DNA of 64,000 nucleotides from Jejubacter calystegiae (GTDB lineage Bacteria; Pseudomonadota; Gammaproteobacteria; Enterobacterales; Enterobacteriaceae), in contig NZ_CP040428.1 in NCBI RefSeq assembly GCF_005671395.1, forward strand, positions 2,976,001 to 3,040,000, read 5' to 3'. Positions 38,362 to 49,420 of this stretch are shown here, piece by piece (position 1 is the first letter of the stretch; each line of letters starts with the position of its first letter). The position numbers and the translations under genes are program-made. Under the pieces are notes generated by a model. That model was not told the origin of the DNA. It worked only from the letters and a program-made list of their open reading frames with translations, and did no database searches.

Positions 38362-38477
38362 AACACTCAAGCCTTTGCCGCCTAAGTCAGACTACGATAC
38401 GGCGCTCAGGCCGTGGCTCCGGGCCACCAGGGTGCAGGAAGAAATGACTGCATCTCCCGATATCTGGAAAGGTGTAC
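38362..38477 (+). ncRNA. Molybdenum cofactor riboswitch (Moco RNA motif)
   Basis: The moaA leader contains the conserved Moco-RNA core: CTCAAGCCTTTGCC on the 5' side, GGCTCCGGGCCACCAGGG, GCAGGAAGAAATGACTGC, ATCTCCCGA, and the closing GGAAAGGTGT. The 5' CCTTT pairs with the 3' AAAGG, which is also the Shine-Dalgarno of moaA (ATG 38478). Ligand-stabilised folding therefore would block translation when cofactor is abundant, as reported for E. coli. Confidence 0.93.
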
Positions 38478-39467
38478 ATGGTCACTCAACTTACCGACGC
38501 GTTTGAGCGTAAATTTTACTATCTGCGCCTCTCAATTACCGATGTCTGCAACTTCCGCTGCACTTACTGCCTGCCGGACGGATATCGCCCCCATGGCGTC
38601 ACCAATAAGGGCTTTCTGAGCCTCGACGAGATTCGCCGCGTCACCCGCGCTTTTGCCGCGCTGGGCACCGAAAAAGTACGCCTGACCGGCGGCGAGCCGA
38701 CCCTGCGCCGTGACTTTACCGATATTGTGGCCGCCGTTGCCGAAAACCCGGCGGTTCGCCAGATTGCGGTGACCACCAACGGTTATCGCATGGCGCGCGA
38801 CGTTCGCGCCTGGCGCGATGCGGGACTGACCGCCATCAACGTCAGCCTGGACAGTCTGGATGCCCGTCAGTTTCACGCCATTACCGGCCAGGATAAGTTC
38901 GACCAGGTGATGGCTGGTATCGATGCCGCCTTCGACGCGGGCTTTGAGCGGGTGAAGGTCAACACCGTACTGATGCGAGACGTCAACCACCACCAGCTCG
39001 ACACCTTCCTGGACTGGATTCAGTCGCGGCCGATCCAACTGCGCTTTATTGAGCTGATGGAAACCGGCGAAGGGGGCGAACTGTTCCGCAAGCATCATAT
39101 CTCCGGCGCGGTACTGCGTGACGAACTGCTAAGGCGCGGCTGGATCCACCAGATCCGCAGCCGTAGCGACGGTCCTGCCCAGGTCTTCTGCCATCCCGAC
39201 TATGCCGGTCAGATAGGCCTTATCATGCCCTACGAGAAGGACTTTTGCGCCAGCTGCAACCGGCTGCGCGTATCGTCCATCGGAAATCTGCATCTGTGTC
39301 TGTTCGGCGATGGCGGCATTGCGCTACGCGATCTGCTGGCCGACGATGACCATCAGGACGAGCTGCGCTCGCGTATCGAACGCGCGTTGACCCATAAAAA
39401 GCAGACCCACTTCCTGCATGACGGCCATACCGGCATTACCCAGAATCTTTCGTATATCGGCGGCTGA
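38478..39467 (+). CDS. moaA: GTP 3',8-cyclase
   Basis: MoaA is a radical-SAM enzyme that converts GTP to 3',8-cH2GTP in the first step of molybdenum cofactor synthesis. The start at 38478 ([19 protein letters not shown]) gives 329 residues as in E. coli; a GTG two codons earlier is less likely. The N-terminal cluster is CNFRCTYC (C24, C28, C31). The C-terminal cluster is CASCNRLR plus the Cys of LHLCLFG. The GG end typical of MoaA is present (SYIGG). It is controlled by the riboswitch in its leader. Confidence 0.98.
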   Translation: MVTQLTDAFERKFYYLRLSITDVCNFRCTYCLPDGYRPHGVTNKGFLSLDEIRRVTRAFAALGTEKVRLTGGEPTLRRDFTDIVAAVAENPAVRQIAVTTNGYRMARDVRAWRDAGLTAINVSLDSLDARQFHAITGQDKFDQVMAGIDAAFDAGFERVKVNTVLMRDVNHHQLDTFLDWIQSRPIQLRFIELMETGEGGELFRKHHISGAVLRDELLRRGWIHQIRSRSDGPAQVFCHPDYAGQIGLIMPYEKDFCASCNRLRVSSIGNLHLCLFGDGGIALRDLLADDDHQDELRSRIERALTHKKQTHFLHDGHTGITQNLSYIGG

Positions 39468-39522
39468 GCCGCGGACAGCCTGACGGGGCGGGCTAACAGC
39501 TCCGCAATCAAGGAGAATAACA

Positions 39523-40035
39523 ATGAGTAAGGTAAGCGCAGAATTTATTGCGGCGCGCATCGCCGTATTAACTATTTCCAGCCGACGCGGCGAAGATGAT
39601 GATACCTCCGGCCACTACCTGCGCGATGCAGCTCTGGAGGCTGGCCATCAGGTGGTGGCGAAAGCGATAGTTAAAGAGAACCGCTATGCCATTCGCGCCC
39701 AGGTGTCCGCCTGGATTGCCGACGAGAACGTCCAGGTGGTACTGATTAACGGCGGTACCGGTTTTACCGAGGGCGATCAGGCGCCGGAAGCGCTGCTGCC
39801 GCTGTTTGACCGTGAAGTCACCGGTTTTGGCGAGCTGTTCCGGATGCTCTCTTTTGAAGAGATCGGCACCGCCACGTTACAGTCGCGTGCGATTGCCGGT
39901 ATCGCTAACCGAACGCTTATCTTCGCGATGCCGGGTTCGACCAAAGCCTGCCACACAGCCTGGGAGAAAATTATCGCAGCCCAGCTTGATGCCCGTAACC
40001 GCCCCTGTAATTTCCATCCGCATTTGAAGAGCTAA
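39523..40035 (+). CDS. moaB: MoaB, molybdopterin-binding/adenylyltransferase-like protein
   Basis: A 170-residue MogA/MoaB-fold protein. It has the binding motifs [32 protein letters not shown] and [13 protein letters not shown]. In E. coli MoaB its catalytic role is unclear because MogA does the adenylylation. It follows moaA by 55 bases with AAGGAG and lies in moaABCDE; two bases separate it from moaC. Confidence 0.95.
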   Translation: MSKVSAEFIAARIAVLTISSRRGEDDDTSGHYLRDAALEAGHQVVAKAIVKENRYAIRAQVSAWIADENVQVVLINGGTGFTEGDQAPEALLPLFDREVTGFGELFRMLSFEEIGTATLQSRAIAGIANRTLIFAMPGSTKACHTAWEKIIAAQLDARNRPCNFHPHLKS

Positions 40036-40037
40036 CG

Positions 40038-40523
40038 ATGTCGCAACTGACCCATATTAATCAGTCCGGCGAAGCGCACATGGTGGACGTCTCCGCGAAG
40101 GCGGAAACTACCCGCGAAGCGCGCGCCGAAGCCTTTGTCACCATGCGCCCGGAAACCCTGGCGATGATTGTCGACGGACAGCACCATAAGGGTGATGTGT
40201 TCGCCACCGCACGTATCGCCGGGATCCAGGCCGCCAAGCGCACCTGGGAGCTGATCCCGCTGTGCCATCCGCTGCTGTTAAGCAAAGTGGAAGTGTCCCT
40301 GAACGCTGAACCAGAGCACAGCCGGGTGCGTATCGAGGCCATGTGCCGCCTGAGCGGTAAAACCGGCGTAGAGATGGAGGCTCTGACCGCCGCGTCGGTG
40401 GCGGCGCTGACTATCTACGATATGTGTAAAGCGGTGCAGAAAGATATGGTGATTGGCCCGGTGCGTCTGCTGGCCAAGAGCGGTGGCAAATCCGGTGATT
40501 TCAGGGTGGAACAACATGATTAA
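40038..40523 (+). CDS. moaC: Cyclic pyranopterin monophosphate synthase
   Basis: MoaC turns 3',8-cH2GTP into cPMP. The 161-residue length matches E. coli. Active-site strings [15 protein letters not shown] and [24 protein letters not shown] plus the KSGDF tail are conserved. The 3' end overlaps moaD by eight bases. Confidence 0.97.
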   Translation: MSQLTHINQSGEAHMVDVSAKAETTREARAEAFVTMRPETLAMIVDGQHHKGDVFATARIAGIQAAKRTWELIPLCHPLLLSKVEVSLNAEPEHSRVRIEAMCRLSGKTGVEMEALTAASVAALTIYDMCKAVQKDMVIGPVRLLAKSGGKSGDFRVEQHD

Positions 40524-40761
40524 TGTGCTCTTTTTTGCCCAGGTGCGCGAACTGGTGGGCTGCGACAGCCTGAGCCTGGAAGGAGAGTTTAGCGACGTGG
40601 AATCCCTGCGTCGCGCCCTTGTCGAACGTGGCGACCGCTGGGCGCTGGCTTTGGCGCCCGGTAAACTGCTCTGCGCGGTCAATCAGACCCTGGTGCCCGT
40701 CACCCATTCGCTGCGCGACGGCGACGAAGTCGCCTTCTTCCCACCGGTTACGGGGGGCTAA
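40516..40761 (+). CDS. moaD: Molybdopterin synthase small subunit
   Basis: MoaD is the 81-residue ubiquitin-like sulfur carrier. It ends FFPPVTGG, whose C-terminal Gly-Gly is adenylated by MoeB and thiocarboxylated. The start at 40516 ([15 protein letters not shown]) overlaps moaC by eight bases; the longer open frame upstream has no homology. Confidence 0.96.
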   Translation: MINVLFFAQVRELVGCDSLSLEGEFSDVESLRRALVERGDRWALALAPGKLLCAVNQTLVPVTHSLRDGDEVAFFPPVTGG

Positions 40762-40765
40762 AACG

Positions 40766-41218
40766 ATGCAGGATACCCGAATTCGCGTAGGCCGTGACGG
40801 CTTTAACGTTGGTGAAGAATACCAGTGGCTGGCCGCCTGCGACGCCGATGGCGCGGTGGTGACTTTTACCGGTAAGGTGCGCAACCATAATCTGGGAGAC
40901 AGCGTCAGCGCGCTGACCCTGGAGCACTACCCCGGAATGACCGAAAAGGCGCTGGCGGAAATCGTGGTTGAAGCGCGCGAACGCTGGCCGCTTCAGCGCG
41001 TGACGGTAATTCACCGCATCGGCGAACTGTGGCCCGGCGACGAGATAGTCTTTGTCGGCGTGACCGGCGCTCACCGCAGCCAGGCCTTCGAAGCGGCCGA
41101 ATTTATTATGGATTACCTGAAAACCCGGGCGCCGTTCTGGAAACGGGAAGCCACGCCGGAAGGGGAGCGCTGGGTCGAAGCCAAAGAGAGCGATAAGTCC
41201 GCCGCCGGACGTTGGTGA
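40766..41218 (+). CDS. moaE: Molybdopterin synthase catalytic subunit
   Basis: MoaE, with thiocarboxylated MoaD, adds the dithiolene sulfurs to cPMP. The start at 40766 (MQDTRIRVGRDGFNV) gives 150 residues as in E. coli. Conserved: GAVVTFTGKVRNHNLGDSV, LEHYPGMTEKAL, HRIGELWPGDEIVFVGV, TRAPFWKREATPEG with the catalytic Lys. Last gene of moaABCDE. Confidence 0.97.
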   Translation: MQDTRIRVGRDGFNVGEEYQWLAACDADGAVVTFTGKVRNHNLGDSVSALTLEHYPGMTEKALAEIVVEARERWPLQRVTVIHRIGELWPGDEIVFVGVTGAHRSQAFEAAEFIMDYLKTRAPFWKREATPEGERWVEAKESDKSAAGRW

Positions 41219-41279
41219 TCCTCCCCCTTGCGAATGTGTTAATCTTAAGATCCCAGGGGTAATTTTGTGAGGAACCATC

Positions 41280-41987
41280 ATGGACCGATATCCACGTTCT
41301 GATTCAACCGTCGTTCAACAGGGCAGCCGCCTGCAAACCTATATGGCGCAGGTCTATGGCTGGATGACCTGTGGCCTGCTGCTGACCGGCTTTGTCGCCT
41401 GGTATGCCGCTAACACGCCGGAACTGATGATGTATATCTTTTCCGGCAAGTTTATCTTCTTCGGGCTGATTATCGCCCAACTGGCGCTGGTGTTTGTGCT
41501 TTCCGGACTGGTGCATAAGCTCAGCCCTGGGGTCGCCACCGGGCTGTTTATGCTCTATTCGGCGCTCACCGGGCTGACCTTCTCCAGTATCTTCCTGGCC
41601 TACACCTGGTCGTCCATCGCCAGCACTTTTGTGGTGACCGGCGGTATGTTCGGCGCCATGAGCCTCTACGGCTACACCACTCAGCGCGATCTCAGCAAAT
41701 GGGGCAGCCTGCTGTTTATGGGGCTGATTGGCCTGATTCTGGCATCGCTGGTGAATCTGTGGCTTAAAAGCACGCCGCTGATGTGGGCGATTACCTATAT
41801 CGGGGTGCTGATCTTCGTAGGGCTGACGGCCTATGATACCCAGAAGCTGAAGAATCTTGGCGAGCAGATAGATACCCAGGATAAGGCCCAGATGCGCAGA
41901 TACTCCATTCTGGGGGCGCTGACCCTCTATCTGGACTTCATCAACCTGTTCCTGATGCTGCTGCGTATTTTCGGCAACCGCCGTTAA
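41280..41987 (+). CDS. ybhL: YbhL, BAX inhibitor-1 family membrane protein
   Basis: A 235-residue integral inner-membrane protein with seven hydrophobic segments. The BI-1 family signature GLTAYDTQKLKN near residue 180 carries the Asp typical of the calcium-leak pore in relatives. One residue longer than E. coli YbhL. The bacterial role is unknown. It has its own AGGAA and is followed convergently by ybhN; E. coli ybhM is missing here. Confidence 0.93.
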   Translation: MDRYPRSDSTVVQQGSRLQTYMAQVYGWMTCGLLLTGFVAWYAANTPELMMYIFSGKFIFFGLIIAQLALVFVLSGLVHKLSPGVATGLFMLYSALTGLTFSSIFLAYTWSSIASTFVVTGGMFGAMSLYGYTTQRDLSKWGSLLFMGLIGLILASLVNLWLKSTPLMWAITYIGVLIFVGLTAYDTQKLKNLGEQIDTQDKAQMRRYSILGALTLYLDFINLFLMLLRIFGNRR

Positions 41988-41991
41988 GCGC

Positions 41992-42936
41992 TTACCGCGC
42001 CGGGCTTTCAGGCCTGGCGCGGCCCTCCATCCACAGATAGCCCAGGGTGGCCAGCAGCAGTGGAATAAAGAAGTAGAGCAACCGCCAGGTGAGCAGGGCG
42101 GCGAGCAGCGTTCCCTGATTCACGTGACTGCCAGCCAGCAGCGCAATAAACACCCCCTCCAGCACGCCAATTCCCGCCGGAATATGAACGATCACCCCGG
42201 CAATGCTGCTGACCAGTAACACCCCCAGCACCAGCAGATAAGCGGGCCTGTCGCCCATCAGTACCCAGATAATCGCCGCCATGGTCATCCAGTTGGCGCT
42301 GGAGAGCAGTAATTGCGCCAGTGCGAATTTTCCGTCAGGCAGCGCCAGCGTAAGGCCGCGCAGGGTAAAGCGCCGCCGTTTCAGGCGGGCGCAGCACCAC
42401 AGCCAGCCCGTCACCAGCGCCAGCAGCAGCGCCCCCAGCAACTGGAGCGTTCGCGGCGTAATGTACCAGTGGGCGGGCAGGGGGACCGCCCCCAGGCTGA
42501 ACAGCAGGCCGCCCAGCAGCAGATAGCCGAGCCAGTTGGTGGTCAGGCTGAGCGAAAAGATAGCGGCGATGGTGCTACCGCTCAGTCCAGGGCGGGAATA
42601 GAGGCGGTAGCGCATGGCGATGCCGCCGACCCAGGTGCTTAGCGTCAGGTTAAAGGCGTAGCAGATTGCGGCGATCGAGATCACTTTTCCTGCACCCAGA
42701 GAGTGACCGCACCAGGCCCGGGCCAGCAGATCGTAACCGCCATACAGCAGATAACTGAACGCCGCCAGTCCGGCGGCGAACAGCAGCGTGGAAGGGGGGA
42801 GTTGCAAAAACGCCCGCCACACTTCCGGCCAGTCGACCTGACGCGCCCAGAAGACAATCAGCGTCAGCACCCCCAGCACAAACAGCCAGTTCAGCAAGCG
42901 CGTAACGCGGCGCCAGTGCGGATGGGTGGCGGCCAT
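41992..42936 (-). CDS. ybhN: YbhN, lysylphosphatidylglycerol-synthase-like membrane protein (UPF0104)
   Basis: A 314-residue protein with about eight transmembrane helices of the AglD/MprF-N family. Conserved strings are ICYAFNLTLSTWVGGIAMRYRLYSRPGL and VSSIAGVIVHIPAGIGVLEGVFIALLAG. The start overlaps the clsB stop (ATGA), so it is coupled to cardiolipin synthase. A lipid-related role is likely; the precise activity is not established. Confidence 0.92.
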   Translation of the reverse strand: MAATHPHWRRVTRLLNWLFVLGVLTLIVFWARQVDWPEVWRAFLQLPPSTLLFAAGLAAFSYLLYGGYDLLARAWCGHSLGAGKVISIAAICYAFNLTLSTWVGGIAMRYRLYSRPGLSGSTIAAIFSLSLTTNWLGYLLLGGLLFSLGAVPLPAHWYITPRTLQLLGALLLALVTGWLWCCARLKRRRFTLRGLTLALPDGKFALAQLLLSSANWMTMAAIIWVLMGDRPAYLLVLGVLLVSSIAGVIVHIPAGIGVLEGVFIALLAGSHVNQGTLLAALLTWRLLYFFIPLLLATLGYLWMEGRARPESPAR

Positions 42937-44159
42937 CAGGGTTTAACCTCCGGGCGGTCACTCTGGGTAGACTGCCCGTTATTTTGAGGTTTGACCCGGG
43001 TCACGCGCGGCAGATGAGCCGGCAGCCAGCCCACCATGGCGGGGAAGTGGCGCAGGAAGTGGAAGGCCAGCACGCTGAAGGCCAGATTCCACCAACTGCG
43101 GCGCGGCAGCATGTTCTCATCCACCCGCTTGCTCTGGTGTTCGATAAGGGCGTCCAGATTATCGCGCAGCTCCTGATTAAAGTCGCTGTCGTGGATCATC
43201 AGATTGGCCTCCAGGTTAAGCGACAGGCTGAGCGGATCCAGGTTACTGGAGCCGACGGTGGCCCAGCGTTGGTCCATCACGGCCACTTTGCCGTGCAGGG
43301 CGCGGGTCTGATATTCGAAGATTTGGACCCCGGCCTTGAGCAGGTAGCGATACAACAGGCGCGACCCCACCTGGACGATGGGCATATCGGGCTGTCCCTG
43401 AACCAACAACCGCACCTGCACGCCGCGCCGGGCCGCGTTACGCATGGCGTGTAGCAGACGGTAGCCGGGAAAGAAGTAAGCATTGGCGATAGTGACATCG
43501 CGCCGGGCGCCCGCCAGCATTTTCAGATAGTAGCGTTCGATATCGTCGCGGTGCTGGCCGTTGTCGCGCCAGATAAATAGCGCCTGCGCCTCGCCGGCGT
43601 GGGGTTCGTGAGAAGGACCGTGGCCGCGCCAGCCGTAAAAGGGGCGCTCCGGTTCCGGCAGAGTGCTTTCCACATAGCTGCGGATATCCTCCACCACCGG
43701 GCCGGTGACCATCACGGCATAGTCTTGTTTGGCGTCAGTGCCGTAGCTGGCCATATGCTCGTCGCTAAAGTTAAGGCCGCCGACGAAGGCGACTCGCTCA
43801 TCCACGACTACGGTTTTACGATGCATGCGGCGGAACAGATTGGTTCGCATGCCGAACAGCCTGGGGCGCGGATCGTAATAGCGGACGATGACTCCGGCGG
43901 CTACCAGTTCGTCAATAAAGTGTGCGGAGAGTTCCGGGGTGCCGTAGCCGTCCAGCAGGCATTCGACGCGAACGCCGCGTCTGGCGGCCGCCAGCAGGGT
44001 ATGGCGCAGTCGCCAGCCTACGCTGTCCTCGAACCAGATAAAGGTTTCCAGCAGCACCTGAGTGCGGGCAGAGGCGATAGCGTCGAACACCGCCGGGAAG
44101 AACGCCTCGCCGTTTTCCAGTAACTGAATATGGTTGCCCTGGCGCCAGCGGTTTTTCAC
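42936..44159 (-). CDS. clsB: Cardiolipin synthase B
   Basis: A phospholipase-D superfamily enzyme that makes cardiolipin or phosphatidylglycerol from phosphatidyl groups at the membrane. Two HKD motifs are intact: [16 protein letters not shown] and [18 protein letters not shown]. It has 407 residues (E. coli 413). The start is GTG at 44159, overlapping the ybhP stop by two bases. Gene order ybhP-clsB-ybhN is as in E. coli. Confidence 0.95.
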   Translation of the reverse strand: MKNRWRQGNHIQLLENGEAFFPAVFDAIASARTQVLLETFIWFEDSVGWRLRHTLLAAARRGVRVECLLDGYGTPELSAHFIDELVAAGVIVRYYDPRPRLFGMRTNLFRRMHRKTVVVDERVAFVGGLNFSDEHMASYGTDAKQDYAVMVTGPVVEDIRSYVESTLPEPERPFYGWRGHGPSHEPHAGEAQALFIWRDNGQHRDDIERYYLKMLAGARRDVTIANAYFFPGYRLLHAMRNAARRGVQVRLLVQGQPDMPIVQVGSRLLYRYLLKAGVQIFEYQTRALHGKVAVMDQRWATVGSSNLDPLSLSLNLEANLMIHDSDFNQELRDNLDALIEHQSKRVDENMLPRRSWWNLAFSVLAFHFLRHFPAMVGWLPAHLPRVTRVKPQNNGQSTQSDRPEVKP

Positions 44160-44917
44160 AGGTGAATCTCCACGGCCAGAGGGGCGTGATCGGAGAGATG
44201 ACGCCAGTCGCGTAGCGTCAGCGCCCAGGGGGTGCTGGCAGAGGCATATTTAACGTAGATACGGTCCAGGCGCAGCAGGGGGAAGCGTACCGGGAAGGTG
44301 CGCGCCGGGCGTCCTCTGGCGCGGGTAAAGACCTCGTCCAGCCCGGCCAGCTCCCGCAGCGGCCGGTTGGCTTTCTGGCGCCAGTCGTTAAAGTCACCGG
44401 CCACCACTATCGGCTGATCGGCAGGCAGGTCGTTGACCAGGCTCGCCAGTTGCCGCAGCTGGATGGCGCGATGGCTGTCGTGCAGCCCCAGGTGCACACA
44501 AATAATATGGATATGCCGACCGCTTTCCGGTAGCAGAATGCGGCAGCGTAGCAGGCCGCGCTTTTCGTGGCCGGGGATGGAGACATCGTGATTTTCAAAC
44601 TGCTCAATGGGAAAGCGGGAAAGAATGGCGTTGCCGTGGTGCCCTTCGGGGTAGACGGCGTTGCGGCCGTAGGCGTAGTCGCGCCACATGGTATCGGCCA
44701 GAAATTCATAGTGGGGCGCATCCGGCCAGCCGGCCACCCTTAAGGCGTGGATCTCATGCTCCCCCAGCACTTCCTGCAGGCAGACGATGTCCGCCGAGAC
44801 GCTGCGAACCGCCTCGCGCAGCTCTGGCAGGATAAAACGCCGGTTCAGGGCGGTGAACCCTTTGTGGGTGTTGATGGTCAGCACCCGCAGCGAAAAATGC
44901 GCCGTTTTGTCGGTCAT
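44156..44917 (-). CDS. ybhP: YbhP, endonuclease/exonuclease/phosphatase family protein
   Basis: A 253-residue EEP-fold metal-dependent hydrolase, first gene of the ybhP-clsB-ybhN operon. The start at 44917 ([20 protein letters not shown]) matches E. coli; the long upstream open frame is promoter sequence. Motifs: [65 protein letters not shown] and the C-terminal [10 protein letters not shown]. The partnership with cardiolipin synthase suggests a phosphodiester lipid substrate, which is inference. Confidence 0.92.
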   Translation of the reverse strand: MTDKTAHFSLRVLTINTHKGFTALNRRFILPELREAVRSVSADIVCLQEVLGEHEIHALRVAGWPDAPHYEFLADTMWRDYAYGRNAVYPEGHHGNAILSRFPIEQFENHDVSIPGHEKRGLLRCRILLPESGRHIHIICVHLGLHDSHRAIQLRQLASLVNDLPADQPIVVAGDFNDWRQKANRPLRELAGLDEVFTRARGRPARTFPVRFPLLRLDRIYVKYASASTPWALTLRDWRHLSDHAPLAVEIHL

Positions 44918-45049
44918 GAGCCTCCCACAAATGCCTCTCCGTAGACGATAAAGTGTAGTCTTTGTCACAAAAAGTTGGCGGGATACGGAATTTTCCTTAA
45001 AGTACTGTACTCTGAAAGAACAGAAAAAAAGACTAAATGGAGACGAGCC

Positions 45050-45463
45050 ATGAAGTGGCAACAACGTATTCGTGTGGCAACTGGCATGAGTTGCCTGCAG
45101 ATTATGCTGCATTTACTGGTAGTCGCATTACTGGTTATGGGCTGGTTGAGCAATACGATGGTGCGCGTCGGGCTGGGGCTCTGCACACTGTACGCGGTCA
45201 CGCTGATGCTGATGTTAGTGTTCCAGCGCCATGCGGAAGGCTGGCGCCGGGAGTTTGCCGATCTGCTGGAAGAACTGACCACCGCCTGGTACTTCGGGGC
45301 TGCGCTGATCGCCATCTGGCTGCTTTCCCGGGTGGTGCATAACAATTTTCTGCTGGCCGTTGCCGGACTGGCGCTGCTGGCTGGCCCGGCTCTGGTCTCA
45401 CTGCTGATTAAAGACCGCCGCCGCTCAGGCGATCTTCCTGCGAAACATAGCGTACGCCGCTAA
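45050..45463 (+). CDS. ybhQ: YbhQ, inner-membrane protein
   Basis: A 137-residue protein with about four transmembrane segments, matching E. coli YbhQ (136) from [21 protein letters not shown] to KHSVRR. The function is unknown. The start is at 45050; the frame upstream is promoter. Its 3' end overlaps the convergent ybhR end by 39 bases. Confidence 0.9.
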   Translation: MKWQQRIRVATGMSCLQIMLHLLVVALLVMGWLSNTMVRVGLGLCTLYAVTLMLMLVFQRHAEGWRREFADLLEELTTAWYFGAALIAIWLLSRVVHNNFLLAVAGLALLAGPALVSLLIKDRRRSGDLPAKHSVRR

Positions 45464-46531
45464 TCCTGTTGTGGCCGCTATCACCAGTAGCGGCCATAAG
45501 CTCTGCCAGATGATGTGGAAGCTGGCATCCTTCAAATAGATCTGCTTGGTGATTTCGGTAAAGTGACGGATGGGGTTTACCCAGGTCAGGTTCTGTAACC
45601 AGACCGGCATATTCTCGACCGGAGAGACATACCCCGATAGCAGAATCGCCGGCATCATAAAGACAAAGACCCCGATAAACGCCTGCTGCTGGGTGGCGCA
45701 CAGCGACGAAATCAACAGCCCGAACCCCACCAGCGACAGCCCGTACACCACCATGGTGAAGTAGAACAGCAGCAGCGAACCGGCAAAGGGTATCTGGTAA
45801 ACCAAAATACCGGCCAGCAGCACGATAGTGGCCTGGAAAGTAGCGACGATAAGCGCAGGAATCGCTTTACCGACAAAAATCTGCCAGGTGGTAAGCGGCG
45901 AAACCAGCAACTGGTCGAGGGTGCCCTGTTCGCGTTCGCGCGCCACGGAAAGCGAAGTCACAATCATAATCCCGACGGTGGTGATCATCGCCACCAGCGA
46001 CGGCACCACGAACCAGTCATAGTCCAGGTTGGGGTTGTACCAGTTACGCACCACCAGCTCGCTGTTGCCGCTGCGCTCCTGGCCCTGAGTCAGCTCATTC
46101 TGATAATCCATAACAATCTGCTGCAGATAGCGGGCCGCTATCTGAGCGCTGTTGGAATTTCGCCCGTCGAGAATCAGTTGAAGCTGGGTGGGCTTGCCCT
46201 GATCGAGATCCCGGGAAAAGCTTGCCGGAAAGCGGGCCACCAGCAGGGCCTTCTGAGTATCGATAGTGGGCTGGACTTGCTGAGGACCGTGCAGTCGCAG
46301 GACGTGGCTGAAGGCGTTAGCCCGGGCAAAGCGCTGGGTCAGCTCCACCGAATGCCTGCCGTTGTCTTCGCTGTAGATGGCGATGGTGGCGTTGGTCACT
46401 TCCAGGGTTGCCGCCAGCGGGAACAGCACCACCTGAATAATCACCGGTAGCACCAGAATGGCGCGGGTCTGAGGCTCTCGCAGCAGCGACTGTAGCTCTT
46501 TGCGAATCAGTGTCCATAAACGATGTAGCAT
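45425..46531 (-). CDS. ybhR: YbhR, ABC-2 type exporter permease
   Basis: A 368-residue ABC-2 permease. It has one N-terminal helix, a large periplasmic domain (about 45-175), then five C-terminal helices; the ABC-2 stretch [19 protein letters not shown] is present. It pairs with YbhS and the double ATPase YbhF; in E. coli the YbhFSR pump exports tetracycline-like drugs and Na+/Li+. It starts 11 bases after the ybhS stop. Confidence 0.95.
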   Translation of the reverse strand: MLHRLWTLIRKELQSLLREPQTRAILVLPVIIQVVLFPLAATLEVTNATIAIYSEDNGRHSVELTQRFARANAFSHVLRLHGPQQVQPTIDTQKALLVARFPASFSRDLDQGKPTQLQLILDGRNSNSAQIAARYLQQIVMDYQNELTQGQERSGNSELVVRNWYNPNLDYDWFVVPSLVAMITTVGIMIVTSLSVAREREQGTLDQLLVSPLTTWQIFVGKAIPALIVATFQATIVLLAGILVYQIPFAGSLLLFYFTMVVYGLSLVGFGLLISSLCATQQQAFIGVFVFMMPAILLSGYVSPVENMPVWLQNLTWVNPIRHFTEITKQIYLKDASFHIIWQSLWPLLVIAATTGLAAYAMFRRKIA

Positions 46532-46542
46532 CAGAGGCTTCC

Positions 46543-47679
46543 TTAATCGAGACGGCGTTTGGTGTTAAGCCAGGTCAGGCCGATAAACATCACCGCCGAG
46601 CCAATCAAAAACAGCAGATTAATCAGCAGCACGATGGGGATATTGCCCGCCAGAAACAGGCTCTGTAGGGTACTGACGAAGTAGCGTGCCGGAATAATCC
46701 AGGTCACCGCCCGGATGGCGGCAGGCATACTGTCTATCTGGAAAATAAAGCCGGATAGCATCACCGATGGCAGAAACGCCGCGTTTAACGCCACCTGGGC
46801 GGCGTTAAATTGATTACGGGTCAGGGTGGAGATCAAAAGCCCCATTCCCAGGGTACTGAGCAGGAACAGGCTGGTGATAATAAACAACAGCAGCAGGGAA
46901 CCGCGGTAGGGCACGCCCAGCACAAAGACCGTCATCAGCATACAGATAAGCATCGCCAGCATGCCCAGAAAATAGTAGGGGATAAGCTTGCACAGCAGCA
47001 GTTCGCTGCGGGTCACTTCTGTGGAGAGCAGTGCCTCCATGGTGCCGCGCTCCCACTCCCTGGCCACCACCAGCGAGGTCAGAATAGCGCCGATCACCGT
47101 CATGATAATGGTGATAGCGCCGGGGATAATAAAATGGCGGCTGATGGCGGCCGGGTTAAACCAGTAGCGGCTCTGAACGTCGATCAGCGGCTGCAGATTT
47201 TCACCCCGGGCAAGTGCCCGCTGCTGCTGCCAGATTTGCCAGCTTCCCTGAACGTAGCCCTGCACAAAGTTGGCGGTGTTAGGTTCGCTGCCGTCGGTAA
47301 TCACCTGGACAGGCGCGCTGTCGCCGGGGCTTGCCAGCCGCTCGGCGAAATTCACCGGCAATACCACCAGCCCGCGAATCCGCCCGCTCTGCATCATTTC
47401 GATCAACTGCTGGCGATTATTGCTGACGGTAGCGTCAATAAAGGGCGAGGCGCTCAGGGTGCGGGTAAAGTCCACCGCCTCTTCGCTGCGCTGTTCCAGC
47501 AGCACGCCGACCCGCAACTGGCTGGAGTCCAGATTAATGCCGTAACCGAAGATAAACAGCAGCAGCAGGGGAATGACCACCGCAATCAACCAGCTACTGG
47601 GATCGCGCAGAATCTGGCGGGTCTCTTTCAGGCACAGGGCGCGTACCCGCCGGGCGGAGAAGAGTCGACTATTGGCCAT
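46543..47679 (-). CDS. ybhS: YbhS, ABC-2 type exporter permease
   Basis: A 378-residue ABC-2 permease (E. coli 377), paralogous to YbhR. N-terminal [30 protein letters not shown] marks the first helix in outline, and [25 protein letters not shown] the coupling region. The start overlaps the end of ybhF by 11 bases. Confidence 0.95.
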   Translation of the reverse strand: MANSRLFSARRVRALCLKETRQILRDPSSWLIAVVIPLLLLFIFGYGINLDSSQLRVGVLLEQRSEEAVDFTRTLSASPFIDATVSNNRQQLIEMMQSGRIRGLVVLPVNFAERLASPGDSAPVQVITDGSEPNTANFVQGYVQGSWQIWQQQRALARGENLQPLIDVQSRYWFNPAAISRHFIIPGAITIIMTVIGAILTSLVVAREWERGTMEALLSTEVTRSELLLCKLIPYYFLGMLAMLICMLMTVFVLGVPYRGSLLLLFIITSLFLLSTLGMGLLISTLTRNQFNAAQVALNAAFLPSVMLSGFIFQIDSMPAAIRAVTWIIPARYFVSTLQSLFLAGNIPIVLLINLLFLIGSAVMFIGLTWLNTKRRLD

Positions 47680-49420
47680 GGCTGTGCTCCTTGTCCCACT
47701 GGTGAATCAGGGCGATAAAGGCCTGTTCCATGGTGGGATCCGGGTGTTCGGCGTCTGCGGCCTGCTGCTTCAGGGCATCCGGCGTACCGCTGGCGATGAT
47801 CTTGCCGTGGTACACCAGACCGATGCGGTCGCAGTATTCCGCCTCGTCCATAAAGTGGGTGGTGACCATCACGGTCACGCCGCGTTCGACCATACTGTTG
47901 ATATGCAGCCAGAATTCTCGGCGGGTGAGAGGATCCACCCCGGAGGTAGGTTCATCCAGAAACAGGATATCCGGCTCGTGCATCAGCGAGCAGGCCAGCG
48001 CCAGCCGCTGCTTGAAACCCAGCGGCAGGGCATCGGTATTGTGGCGGGCGATGGGCGTCAGGTTAAACGCCTGGCTCATCCGTTCAATGCTTTCACGCTG
48101 GCGTCGTCCCTTAAGGCCATAGATGCCGGAGAAAAAGTGCAGGTTCTGGTTGACCGTCAGGTTGCCGTACAGTGAAAACTTCTGGGCCATGTAGCCCAGA
48201 TGCTGGCGTGCCTGGCCGGAGTCGGTCTTAAGATCCATATTCAGCACCAGCGCCTGACCGGAGGTGGGCACCAGCAGGCCGCACATCATCTTGAAGGTGG
48301 TGGATTTGCCTGCGCCGTTAGGGCCGAGCAGCCCGAAGATCTCGCCGCGCGTCACTTTGAAGTCAACATGGTCGGTGGCCGCGAAGTCGCCGAATTTTTT
48401 GGTGAGCTGGCGCGCTTCGATCACCGTTTCACCAGGGGCGCCTTCCACATCGTGCAGAATGGCGCCCAGCGGCGACTCGGCGGCCGTCGCGCCGCCCAGC
48501 AGATCGATAAAGGCATCCTCAAAGCGCGGCGCGGTCTGTGCAATATGGTCTGGCGGCAGCGCCAGAGCCTGGGCCAGGACCAGGACATCGGCCTGGGCCC
48601 CCTGGTTCAGAATTACCCGCACTGATTTTCCCTGGATAACGCCGTCGCTGACCGTCGGCTGCCGTAGCGCACGCTGCAGCAGCTGGCGATTGTTCAGGTC
48701 GGGGCTGGTCATCAGCCAGCTGCGTCCGGTCATCTGGCGGGTCAACGTTTTCGGTTCGCCCTGCCAGAGCATCTCTCCCTCGTTCATCAGCAGAATAGTG
48801 CGGCACTGCTCGGCTTCGTCCAGGTAGGAGGTGCTCCACAGAATCAGCATGCCTTCGTCGGAAAGCGTGTGCACCATCTGCCACAGCTCGCGGCGCGAAA
48901 TAGGGTCGACCCCAACGCCGGGTTCATCCAGCAGCAGCACCTGGGGTTGGCCCACCAGGGTGCAGGCCAGCCCGAGCTTCTGTTTCATCCCGCCGGAAAG
49001 TTTGCCCGCCAGGCGCCCGGTGAAGGGGGCCAGGGCGGTAAAGGCCAGCAGTTTTTCGAAGGTCTGATGGCGCTGTTCGCCGGTGACGCTACGCAGGTCG
49101 GCGTAGAGATTCAGGTTCTCCTGGACCGTTAAGTCCTCGTAGAGGCCGAATTTCTGCGGCATATAGCCCATCAGCGCGTGGAGATCTCCGGAATCCTTAA
49201 TGGGATCCAGCCCGGCCACCCAAACAGCGCCTTCGCTGGGCTGTAGTAACCCCGCCAGCATGCGCATCAGCGTGGTTTTACCGGCGCCGTCCGGCCCTAC
49301 CAGGCCAATGACGCCGCCAGCGCTGAGCGTCACCGTCAGGCTGGCGACCGCTGGCTTTTCCATATCAGGGAAGCGTTTGACCACGCCCTTCAGTTCAATG
49401 GTACGCTCAGCGTGGCTCAT
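47669..49420 (-). CDS. ybhF: YbhF, double ABC ATPase of the YbhFSR exporter
   Basis: A 583-residue protein with two ABC domains (about 5-235 and 335-560). Walker A: GPDGAGKT and GPNGAGKS. Signatures: [12 protein letters not shown] and, in the second domain, [12 protein letters not shown] (degenerate, as in this family). Walker [13 protein letters not shown] and [12 protein letters not shown]. The start overlaps the end of ybhG by 14 bases. It energises export by YbhS/YbhR. Confidence 0.96.
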   Translation of the reverse strand: MSHAERTIELKGVVKRFPDMEKPAVASLTVTLSAGGVIGLVGPDGAGKTTLMRMLAGLLQPSEGAVWVAGLDPIKDSGDLHALMGYMPQKFGLYEDLTVQENLNLYADLRSVTGEQRHQTFEKLLAFTALAPFTGRLAGKLSGGMKQKLGLACTLVGQPQVLLLDEPGVGVDPISRRELWQMVHTLSDEGMLILWSTSYLDEAEQCRTILLMNEGEMLWQGEPKTLTRQMTGRSWLMTSPDLNNRQLLQRALRQPTVSDGVIQGKSVRVILNQGAQADVLVLAQALALPPDHIAQTAPRFEDAFIDLLGGATAAESPLGAILHDVEGAPGETVIEARQLTKKFGDFAATDHVDFKVTRGEIFGLLGPNGAGKSTTFKMMCGLLVPTSGQALVLNMDLKTDSGQARQHLGYMAQKFSLYGNLTVNQNLHFFSGIYGLKGRRQRESIERMSQAFNLTPIARHNTDALPLGFKQRLALACSLMHEPDILFLDEPTSGVDPLTRREFWLHINSMVERGVTVMVTTHFMDEAEYCDRIGLVYHGKIIASGTPDALKQQAADAEHPDPTMEQAFIALIHQWDKEHSHGQ

